Assembly (NCBI GenBank): GCA_002778195.1
Contig: PCDI01000002.1
Span: 3,795,234 to 3,859,233 of the forward strand
Length of the DNA: 64,000 bases
Reading direction: 5' to 3'
From: Raffaelea ambrosiae
Taxonomy: Eukaryota; Ascomycota; Sordariomycetes; Ophiostomatales; Ophiostomataceae
Shown piece by piece: positions 10,621-19,597 of the stretch (positions are counted from its first letter, which is position 1; each line of letters opens with the position of its first letter). Under the pieces are notes generated by a model. The model saw only the letters and a list, made by a program, of their open reading frames with translations. It did no database searches and was not told the origin of the DNA. Made by a program: the position numbers and the translations under genes.

Positions 10621-11696
10621 TACCTAGTGTAGTTTTTTTTTTGTATGCTAGTAAGCAGGGATTGCGCTCATAATCGATCCACTACAGAGTTCTCTATAGT
10701 TGAGGGAATATTTCAAAAAAAAAAAAAAGAAAAAAAGGCCAAAAGAGCCCTCACAGCGCAGGCCCTACGCACCGAGCAATACAGTCAGATCACGGCACAG
10801 GCACAGCACAGGCGCAGCATAAGCGTATCATAAGCGTATACGAGTATAAGCAGACCTCCGTAGGAAATAGGAAACTCTTTTTAAAGCTTGAAACTTAACG
10901 CGGCGGTTCCATTGTCCCTGGCAGTTGGCATGTGTTCTGAGATCTTGACGTAGAACCTGTGTTGTTTTTGCTGTTGGGTTTGAGAAGCCCGCGCAGTTTA
11001 TGCGGTGCGAAAGGAGGTGTTCCGCCTCGCTACACACACCAGAACTGTGAAAAACTCACCGAGAAGTATACTCTGATTTTGAAGATTTTATATTGTACGA
11101 AGACAGGCGGAAGCCTTCAACAACTCTTCCAAAGGGTCTACCCTTTGTATCCGAGGTTTCAGCCAATCATATTATACTATTTGCTTATATAATCACACAT
11201 TGAAAGCTGCCTCGACCGAGTCAGGGTACGCTCCTTCGATCATGTGGCTTGTATTACTGTGCGCTGACGGACACGCATGCGCAGATGGGCGGCAATTCTT
11301 TGTTAGGACGTATCAACCAACCGAACAGGCCATCCCCGAGTCCAGTCCATCCGACAAAACGTCCCGCGAGGGCGGAGGCAAGCCGAGGAGAAGAAGCTGT
11401 TGTTGAAAGAGGCCTTCAATATAGTGCACTAGTGCACACCAAGGAGAAACTTGGGGATGTTGGAAAAGACTGCACGTTAGACACGTTTCTTTTATGTTTC
11501 CCGTCTTTGGGTCGAGGTAGATTCTCAATAAAGTCACGAACACCAACATCTTCGCCCACTCTCGTATAAAAAGGCACTCATGGCCGGCATTGTTTGGTTG
11601 GACAGGGCTGTATGGCTTTGCACAGATGAAGGTACATGGCTCGGGAGAAAAGCAAAAAATTAAAAGGGAAAAATTAAAAGAAAAACCTCCATGAGC
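10621..11696. other. Intergenic region between the O-methyltransferase relic and the ankyrin gene
   Basis: No gene is supported. It contains a poly-A run near 10716 and a small tandem duplication of CATAAGCGTAT around 10815-10840. The right part is the 3' side of the minus-strand ankyrin gene. Confidence 0.4.
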
Positions 11697-12857
11697 CTAT
11701 CGATTCCCCTCCACCTGCTCGGCATGGTCTCTTTCCCACTCCGCCAGCACCTGCCGCATCTCCGGGCTGCCGTGCTTTTGCGCTTCTTGGAGCGCGTTGC
11801 CGTACCGGAAGGCACACCGCGGGACCCTGCGCGGGTCGGCGCCGTGGGCCAGCAAGAACCGCACCCGTTGCAGGGCGCCGGCGCGCACCGCATTCACAAT
11901 GGGATACTCGGGGATGGCATGGAGCGAATGGTGGTTCTTGTTCGCATCGGCGCCGGCCTCGACCAGCAGCTCCATGATGGGAATGCGCGACTCGTCAAAC
12001 GCGCGGGATGGCCGCACCGGGGGCGCCTCGGTGTTGCTGCCCGGGGGCGCGGCGCCCGCGGCAAAGTACAGCGGCTCGCCGATGGTGGCGTGGGCGCCGG
12101 CTGCCAGCAAGAGCTTCACGGCCTCCAGGTTGCCCCGGCCGGCTGCGATGGCCAGCGGGCCGCCCGTGCGCCGGGCGGGCTGGTCGAAGACGCCGGTGAC
12201 GAGCTCGGGGCCCAGGTCCGGGTCGGCATGGGCCTCGGCGAGCAGCCAGCGCAGGATCGGCAGGCGGCGCCGGGACGAGGCGGTCTGCGGCAGCAGCGTC
12301 GCGCCGTAGTGGCCCGCCGTGTCGGGGGACCAGCTGTGGCGCAGGAGCAGTTGCAGCAGCGCGATCTGCTTCCGCACCGTGGCCGCCGAGGCCTCGGCCG
12401 TGTCCGGGTGGGCGGCGTCCTTCTCGTCGGCCACGTCCAGGACGATGTCCTTGTCGTCCACGGCCAAGACGACACCGGCGGTCTCCCGCACGATCGGGGC
12501 GCCCGCCTCCAGCAGGGCCTCGGCCGTCTCGGCATTGCCGGCGGCGAGCGCAAGCACGAGCCCGTGGTGCAGGAAGGCGGGCGTCGGCTGTCGCTGCGCC
12601 GAGTGCGCGGCGAGGGCGTCGCGGAGGAGGGAGACGGGGCCGGTCTCGCAGGCCGCCTCAAACGGCGTCCGGGCCTTGGTATGGGGGCCGTTCCCGTAGT
12701 CCAGCTGCGACGAAGCAGAAATGTAATACAGATCATCCAGCTCGACGACAGGCAGATCGCTGAACTTGGGTCGGCCCAGGGGCAGGCGGCCGGTCAGAGG
12801 ATCGGGCGTCCGCCCCGCGAGCTGGGCAAAGTCTTGCTGCTTTTGTTGCATGTCCAT
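11697..12857 (-). CDS. Ankyrin-repeat protein
   Basis: A single-exon 386-residue protein. The frame stays open upstream to 13001, but that extension only translates a poly-pyrimidine leader (runs of Phe and Leu), so the start was placed at the ATG at 12857 (MDMQQKQQDF). About six degenerate ankyrin repeats are visible: TPFEAACETGPVSLLRDAL near residue 60, LALAAGNAETAEALLEAGAP near 100, then GPLAIAAGRGNLEAVKLLL, IPIMELLVEAGADANKNHH and VNAVRAGALQRVRFLLAHG toward the C-terminus. There is no signal peptide, membrane segment or catalytic domain, so a cytosolic or nuclear protein-interaction role is inferred; the partner is unknown. Very high GC and strong third-position bias support a real gene. 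Confidence 0.8.
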   Translation of the reverse strand: MDMQQKQQDFAQLAGRTPDPLTGRLPLGRPKFSDLPVVELDDLYYISASSQLDYGNGPHTKARTPFEAACETGPVSLLRDALAAHSAQRQPTPAFLHHGLVLALAAGNAETAEALLEAGAPIVRETAGVVLAVDDKDIVLDVADEKDAAHPDTAEASAATVRKQIALLQLLLRHSWSPDTAGHYGATLLPQTASSRRRLPILRWLLAEAHADPDLGPELVTGVFDQPARRTGGPLAIAAGRGNLEAVKLLLAAGAHATIGEPLYFAAGAAPPGSNTEAPPVRPSRAFDESRIPIMELLVEAGADANKNHHSLHAIPEYPIVNAVRAGALQRVRFLLAHGADPRRVPRCAFRYGNALQEAQKHGSPEMRQVLAEWERDHAEQVEGNR

Positions 12858-13391
12858 TTTGGCTGGTTCGTATGGGGCGGTGTTTGTGAGCGATGGAACA
12901 GCAGACGGGACGAAACAGGAAGAAAAGAAACGAAAAAAAAAGTAGAGGAAAAAGAAGAAGAAGAAGAAGAGAAGGAGGAGGAGGCGGAAACGGCGCAGCA
13001 AACCAAAGGAGATATACGGGGGGATGAGAAATCTTGTTTGTCAAGCCGAGAAGGAATATGACAGGAAGAAAAAAAAAAAAAGAAAAGAGGATGCAAGGGT
13101 GTGCAAAGGCGGGAAGAGAAAACTAGGTGAGAAGGTGGTAGTACACAAAAAGCCTAATTAGTAAGGGGCGTCCAGGGATCATGGCCCAGCTTGCGATTCC
13201 TGTTTTTTCCCGAATTGAAACAGGTGCGAAGGAATCGCCCGTCGTAAGGTCTAATTCGAGGCACGCCCGGCCTGGCACGCACAATCTATTGTAGAGTCTT
13301 GTTCGGCGTATTCCGCAGAAACCGTAACGGGGAAACAAGACTGGATGGATGGTGCCAATGTGTAGATAGTTTGATGGTGGCCCGGCGTCGT

Positions 13392-13441
13392 CGAGGACGG
13401 CCGGACCAGAGTATAAAGGACACGGCGTGTCACCGTCCTCG
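13392..13441. promoter_or_regulatory. Inverted repeat flanking a TATA box
   Basis: The 9-nt arms CGAGGACGG (13392-13400) and CCGTCCTCG (13433-13441) are perfect reverse complements, separated by 32 nt. The TATAAA at 13412-13417 sits between them. It could be a dimeric factor site or a hairpin; the function is inferred only from position. Confidence 0.5.
13412..13417 (+). promoter_or_regulatory. TATA box of the secreted-protein gene
   Basis: TATAAA in the context GAGTATAAAGGAC, 251 nt upstream of the ATG at 13668. This placement implies a 5' leader of roughly 200-230 nt that includes the tandem repeats at 13452-13572. Confidence 0.5.
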
Positions 13442-13451
13442 GACAATATCC

Positions 13452-13572
13452 TGCAGTCTTTCCATGAGTGGCAGTTCCTTGAGTTGCAGTCTTTCCTCGA
13501 GTGGCAGTCTTTCCTTGAATTGTGCAGTCTTTCCTTGAGTGGCAGTTCCTCGAGTAGCAGTCTTTCCTCGAG
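13452..13572 (+). repeat. Degenerate tandem repeat in the leader of the secreted-protein gene
   Basis: About seven units of 15-19 nt, built on GGCAGTCTTTCCTTGAGT. Longer units with GCAGTCTTTCC tend to alternate with shorter ones carrying GCAGTTCC, and several units end in CTCGAG. It lies between the TATA box and the ATG, so it is probably transcribed. Confidence 0.8.
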
Positions 13573-13667
13573 TAGCCAGCCCTACCCGCACATTCCTTTG
13601 TCATCGCTCGTTTCGACGAACCCAAGTCCTTCCTTTCTTTTGCCTTCGCTGCTTGATCTTCGCCACC

Positions 13668-16580
13668 ATGTCCAGGCCGGCCACCCGTCGCGGGCCAGGC
13701 AGCCCCGGCCGGGCCCTTGCCCGTGTTGTGCTCTTTGCCGCCTTCTTTCAGCTTGTTCCTGCAACTTCTGTACCCTCGTGAGCTTCCCGTCGTTCTCTTG
13801 CTCCCCCTTCCTGCTGTCCTTGTCTGTGGTTGGCCTAACACCATGTGCCTAGCCTGCCGCCCGTCTCGTCTGGCGGCCAAGGGTGGAATGCCAGCACCAG
13901 CAGGACCTCTGCGTCTGTCTCGCTCACTCCCGTGTCGTCTGTGTATTCCGTGTCTTCCCCGGCTCTGAATTCCACCTCCGGGCCATCTACAGACTCCGTG
14001 TCGGCCATCCCGTCCACGTCTGTGCCCAGCTCTCAGGGCACTGCTCCCCTTTCCCTGTCTCCTTCTTCCACTTTTGTGGCGTCGTCCAGCTCGGCTTCCC
14101 AGCGGCCTACTTCTCTGTCTTTTTCTCTGTCTTCTTCTCCGTCTCCTTTCGCATCTTCTTCCCCGTCCTCCCCGTCTTCTTCTCCACCTGTGTCCAGCGC
14201 AAACAACAGTTCTGTGCCTGCCGTCCCGTCTTCGACGGCACCGGCATCGTCAGGACCGGCCTCGGCGCCCGCTAGCACATCATCGCCTCTGCCGTCAGCC
14301 TCGTCCGTTTTGTCCAGCACCCCGAGCGCCTCGTCGCCCAGCTCCGCTTCCCAGCCTGCTTCCACAGCCTCGTCGGGCTCGCACACCAGCGACAGTGGCT
14401 CTGCTTCCGCGAGCACGCCCCCGCCCAGCGCGTCTCTGTCTACCCCGGCTTCCATCACCCCTGCGCCCTCGTCTACGCTTGCAAGCTCGGACGTGCTCAG
14501 CAGCGCGTCGTCCGTCTCGTCTGATATTGCGTCCCTGGTCCCCATCATTGGCATCTGGTCCAAGGACAAGGACAGCCAGAAGGACACGACCCAGAGCCAA
14601 GTGGAAGCTGTCGAGGACAATGTGGTTGCGCTTGTCCAGGCACTCGGCGGAACGCCAGAGTCGTCGTGCTCGTCGGACGGCGGAGGAGGTCCCTTGGCCG
14701 CCCTCATCAAGGGGCTGAACTGCATCACGAGCGGCCTCCGAGACGTCGTGACGGGCGTCGTCGAAGGCGATACCGACGCTGTCTCCAAGGCGCTTGACGG
14801 CGTGCAGGAGTCTGCTGCAGAGTTGGACGATGACGAGAACAACGACACATCGGCCAAGGAGACCGAGACGTCCGCCTCGGCGTCCAGGACAGAGTCGCAC
14901 GCACAGCGCTCGTCGGCATCGCCAACATCGAGCCCAGGCTCCAGCACCTCGAGCGCCTCGAGCGCCTCCCGCTCCTCCAGCGCCTGCTCTCGAGCCACTG
15001 CGGCACACGTCACCGTCGTTTGCCAGCCGACGATTGTCTCGTCGGCGGGTAGCCACGTCTCCAGCACGACATGCTTCTCAGCCACGACGGCCCTCGTGAC
15101 CGGATGCTCGGCAAGTGCGTCCACGTCGACCGTGCTCTCGAGCGCTTCTGCACCGGCCACGAGCCTCTGCGGCGTAGCTGGCTGCGGCGCTCCGGACTGT
15201 TCGATCCCCGTCAAGAGTGCGTCGTCGACATCGGTCGACTGCTCGGCTGCCGCGACAGCAGCGCCCGAGACGCGGGACCTGGACAAGCGCACGCTTCCTG
15301 CTATGCCGCTGGCCACCATTGACCACGACTATTTCATCAGCATGGTGAACAACGCCCAGCAGCAGCTCAGCATTGCCAGGGGCGGCTTCGGCATTATTTC
15401 CACCGGCGAATGGTACCGGTGGAATGGCAACAGCCGGTTCGTCCTCGCCGGGCTATGGGGCTGCGTGGGCATCATCATCACGACGCCCCACGGTGCCTAC
15501 CTCGCCCACATCTGGGAGGAGGTGCTCGCCAACGAGGTCCTCGGCGATCGGCTTGACACCTTGACCTACCAAGCCCTCTTGGATGGCACAACCATTGACG
15601 GGTTCCCGTATCCCAACTACATCCAGGGATCGCTGTCGCTTCTGCGGCCCCTGATCAACGGCGGCCTGATGAACAACGCACACATGACCGTATACCGTCC
15701 CACGGATGCCAGCGCCGACTACCAGGCCAAGATTGCGCGCATTACTGCGGGGCTGAGCAAGGGCATCGGCTGCACGTATTCCTACAGCACGTACACGCGC
15801 ACACGCAGCGAACTCGCCGACAATCTGAATCGCATCCCGGGGAAGCTGGTGGTGGAGTCGGACGTGCACCAGACCGACACCCAGGGCATGTGGCGACTGT
15901 GGGAAAGCGGCTTGCTCGAGTACCAGGGCACCTTTGACAACACGCCGTTTCGCTCAAACGAAAAGCGTGCAGAGGACCAGTGTAGCTTGAGCAGCGCCGC
16001 ACCCTCGAGCAGCAGCGCCGCACCCTCGACCCCGACAGCATCGCCTACCACCCTTTCCACCACGACGCTGTCGATTGTTACCCCGTCTTCCTCTCCTTCA
16101 CCTTCTCCCTCATCTTCTCCCTCATCTTCACCTTCACCTTCACCGTCACCCTCTCCTTCACCCTCTCCTCCTTCTTCTTCTCCTTCCCCCTCCCCTACTC
16201 CAAGCACGACACCCATTGAAGAGCAGTCGCGGGTCTGCCACAATGAAGACGACTTCCCTGGACATGCCGATATCAGTCCATCGACACAAAAGGAAGGCAG
16301 TAGTGAGTTCTCCAAACAGTGTGGTGATATGGATCCATCCAGCGAGGCGCTGGTGAGGAACTGGAATGACGCTTTCGATATCAGCTATGCATACTCGGTC
16401 GAGTGGCAGGCCGGCTGCCAGACGGACACAAACACGATGAACGCCAAGTACCCGATGGGGGAGGGCAACGATTCAGCATACGATCTGATGCGTGGAAACT
16501 ACGTCGACTGCAACAACGGCGGCGTCGGTGGCTCGATCCAGGTCGGCTGTCTCGTCTACACGTTCACAGGCGGAAAATAG
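13668..16580 (+). CDS. Secreted Ser/Thr-rich protein with a Kex2-flanked Cys-His domain
   Basis: Exons 13668-13777 and 13853-16580 give 945 residues. The first exon encodes a signal peptide (basic N-region, then ARVVLFAAFFQLVPATS), which is why this start was chosen over in-frame starts in exon 2. Residues about 40-230 are Ser/Pro/Thr-rich, likely O-glycosylated. A helical segment follows (about 255-330), then Ser-rich linkers with scattered Cys. The only dibasic sites I found are KR at 515-516 and KR at 741-742; they bracket a compact 226-residue domain containing GLWGCVGIIITTPHGAYLAH (C574, H589). After it come a Ser-Pro repeat stalk and a Cys-containing C-terminal module with the CNNGGVGG motif that I associate with ends of some secreted fungal proteins such as chitinases. 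No GPI signal is obvious. The domain resembles CNF1/CheD-type Cys-His deamidases in motif spacing only. Molecular function is unproven. Confidence 0.8.
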
Positions 16581-17654
16581 TCCAAGAAGGGGGCGACTCG
16601 GTTTCCGGCTATCCCTTGTTTAGCCCAAGTATACTTTCGGTGCATATAGATCCGACCACATACGCTTTTTTTTTCAAATGTAGTCCACAACGGCGGTGCC
16701 CTCGCGAGGAAGCCGTTCCATTCTAGTTTCGTTGTTTTTTTTAGTTGAACCTTTTTTTGAATGAAACAGAAGACAAGAAGAACCGGCTACAAAAGCAACA
16801 AGGTGCTGAGAAGGGGCGACGAGCGGCTTGCTCTAGCGAGATGACTGAAAAAGCAGAAGAACATGATAACAGTACGGTGATTGACTATATGCAATTATCT
16901 TTTTTTCGTCTTACGGCCTGAGCGGATTCGCTTGCTGCTGAAATAGAGCTTAGATGAGTCTGCGCGCTTTAACGCTAGAAAGCTTCAGGGCGAGCGATGT
17001 GCGTTTGCTTCTTTGGGTGATTACAGCGTTTTATAGAGATGGTGGCAATGCAATGCATCTTATAGACAAAGTACTATTGTACAGAGGACTATGCGTGGCC
17101 GCCCCAAAATCCAGGGAGTAAAGCTAGTTGTTAAACAGACGGCCAGGTGGGCTCTGATTGGTGGATTGATTGCGCCTGGGGCCCACTGATCAGTGCCCAC
17201 TGGGCACGCACTTGTGTATCTTGCATTGGATCTGCTCCTCATAGCCCGCGTTCTGTAACAGGAACCGCGTATTTGAGATAATTTCGGCGGTGTTGGCGCC
17301 TTCGTCCTCGCGTGGCACCGAAGAAATGTGATTTCTGGTGATATCTTTTCTTGTGGTGGTCATCTTTTAGTGAGAGTCCTCTTGTGAAAATCCTCTTGTG
17401 ATAGTTCTCTGGTGATGGTTCTTTTCTTTCATTGTTATACACATGTATGCAAGATCAGGCTTTTTAGCAAGCCTCTGTCAAAGCAGAGCACTGACTCTTG
17501 AACAAAATCTATCCTACAACATAGCAAAGCACTTCTGAATCCCACTTTGCCTCCTTCGAGCACAAGTGGGCATTCTGTTTAATTCTGTTTCGTAGACACA
17601 ACCCGCGCTCTAGCACCCCGCCAGCATACATAGCCACAACAGGATTCGAAATCA
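16581..17654. other. Intergenic region between convergent genes
   Basis: The shared 3' region of the secreted-protein gene (+) and the acyltransferase gene (-). It is AT-richer than its flanks and no gene is supported. From about 17330 to 17425 there are degenerate repeats around TCCTCTTGTGA and TTCTCTGGTGATGG. Base composition might suggest an old mutated element, but nothing is recognisable. Confidence 0.4.
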
Positions 17655-19597
17655 TCATGAAGCAACCGGTAGCACTGGCTCCACCGGTGTCTTCTTGTCT
17701 GCCGTGGACCAGCGCTCGTACAGGCGCCGCCCAAATCTTACGGACGGCACATCCACGACCCGCGTTAGCGCATCAGCAAAGTAAACAACGAGCACAAAGA
17801 GCACAACCGCTGACAAGAACACGCCCAGACAGTAGTGCACATCTGTATCGGTACCCGTCAATGCCGTCGCATGCCGCACCAGCCAATGTCCCGCAGTCCA
17901 GATCAACGTGCCGTGGACGAGATACATGCAGTAGCTGATCTTCCCCAGGTACTGGGGGAGTGGCTGGAGGAAGAAGCGCTGCATCAGTGGCGTGACGTCA
18001 ATGGTGAAAACAAGCAAGACAGCACCCAGCGGAATCCAAAAGTTGTGGGCCTGGCCGGCCTTGTGGTAGAATTGGGGGGTGAAGTACTTGAAGAGGTCCC
18101 GGTAGCCGGTGGCCTTGTCGGCATGCTTTTTTGGGATGGCCAGCAGATAGAGGGCGAAAAGGACGGAGAGGATGGTGGCCAAGCGGCGGAGAATGGTGAT
18201 CATTCTGCGGGATGAGCACCACCTGCAGGATGGGCTAGTCTGGGAGGGCATTGGCTGATAGCTGTCTCCTATGTCTGTGTCTGCCGATGTCGTTGTCGTC
18301 GTTGGAAGAGCAAGGGCCAAGGGTGACGTGGCATCTGCTACACCAGACATCTCAGGCGCAGCATCAGCCGAAGCAACACCGCTGGCACCCACGCCATACA
18401 TCTGAAAGTGTAAGTCGCAGAGGAACATGCCAGCCAAAAAGAGGAAGATCCGCCACTCCACCGTCATCTGGGCAAAGCATGCCAGGCCAAACACGATGGC
18501 AAGGCGGATGCGTGGTCGGATGCGGTTGAAGGCTGCATGGCACAGGAAAATCACCATGGAGCCGTCAAACTCAACAGGCAGGGTCCAGTAGTTTATGTCG
18601 TAGGCAAACGGCCGGCCGCGATCAAGATTGCGCGACAGTGGGTTTATCAAGTTGCGGACGTGCCAGAACCAGTGAACTAGCTGAGCTGAGAATGTTGCTT
18701 GGCGTGGAGGTGAGCGAGTGGGAATCGCTACCCCTTTCCAGCCCTCCGTTCCATACAGATCCAAACGAACCAGCAGGAGGGCCACGAAGCTGAAAACCAC
18801 GGGGGCCACGAAGAGACGCACGTGTCGGCGAAACACCGATGACTGGATGGCATCGCTGGCCTCGTTGTGGCGCCCCTGGCGTGAGAGACGCAGCGGTTTG
18901 TAGCTGAGTGCGTAGCCCGATACGACAAAGAAGACGGCCACCTGGGGTGGGCCGTTGAAGAGGATGCGAGGGAAGGGCAGCTGAACCAGGAGATGCGAGT
19001 TCTTGTCGGTACCGTATCCAAAGTGAATCCGCCAGGAAAACCAAAGGAGAGAGGCATGGTGGAGGGCGACAAGAAATGCGCATACGCCACGGAGGCCATC
19101 TAAGAGAGGCGAATATTAGTACTTCGGCCGAGCCATGTTGAGGCAGCGGTATATGAGCGATGGGGGAGTGGTGTGTAGGCAATGCATGTCGAGGGATCGG
19201 AACGACGGGATGGTGGCTGGACCTTACCAAGCCAAGCCGACGGATGGAGTGGCCGCGCAGGTTTCCCGTCCCCTGGCTGAAAAAACGATGGTACCAGATG
19301 TCGGAAAACACCCAAATTGTCGTAGAGAGGTGGCCACTCTGCTTGGATGCGGCGGCACTGCCGTTGTATGGGCGCGGTCAAGATGGTGTATGTGAGGCAC
19401 AGGATCCGGAGCATCCAGAGCACTGGTTCCAGTGGAAGGTACAGCAGACTCCGCCTCCCTGGATCCATGCTGCTTCCATCTTTGACTTCATCCTCGAACT
19501 CGCTCTCGCCTCGCTCATCCACGGACAGAGCCAGATAGGCAGGCTGAAACTTGTCTGTCGCCCAACGACGAAAGGTGCTGAATGTCGGTTTGGCCAT
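17655..19597 (-). CDS. Membrane acyltransferase, acyltransferase-3 family
   Basis: Exons 19597-19228 and 19099-17655 join in phase 1 to 604 residues. The junction recreates SAWLDGLRGVCAF, the start of the acyltransferase-3 domain, followed by the HH pair in FLVALHHASL. This family transfers acyl groups to sugars, lipids or secondary metabolites from within a multi-spanning membrane protein. Visible features: a first hydrophobic segment at about 55-75, then roughly ten more, including AVFFVVSGYALSY and FVAPVVFSFVALLLV. A low-complexity Ser/Thr/Pro loop lies at about 370-430. The intron has a GTAAGG donor, a TACTAAT branch site and a TTAG acceptor, all clean. The substrate cannot be told from sequence, and no biosynthetic cluster surrounds it. 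It converges on the secreted-protein gene. Confidence 0.88.

Larger units (their letters stand above)
12858..13667. other. Divergent promoter region between the ankyrin and secreted-protein genes
   Basis: The left half (12890-13090) is purine-rich on the plus strand, i.e. a CT-rich leader for the minus-strand ankyrin gene. The right half holds the promoter of the secreted-protein gene: a TATA box at 13412 inside an inverted repeat, then a tandem-repeat block. Confidence 0.5.

Noticed and set aside
12858..13001. 48-residue N-terminal extension of the ankyrin protein
   Set aside because: It translates a poly-pyrimidine leader into Phe/Leu runs; the downstream ATG at 12857 is the sensible start.
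14033..15319. 428-codon minus-strand frame over the secreted-protein gene
   Set aside because: Shadow of Ser/Thr codons; the plus strand has a signal peptide, a proper intron and domain structure.
17655..19597. Biosynthetic gene cluster around the acyltransferase
   Set aside because: No PKS, NRPS, terpene synthase, P450 or cluster transporter is adjacent; the O-methyltransferase relic is 7 kb away with unrelated genes between.
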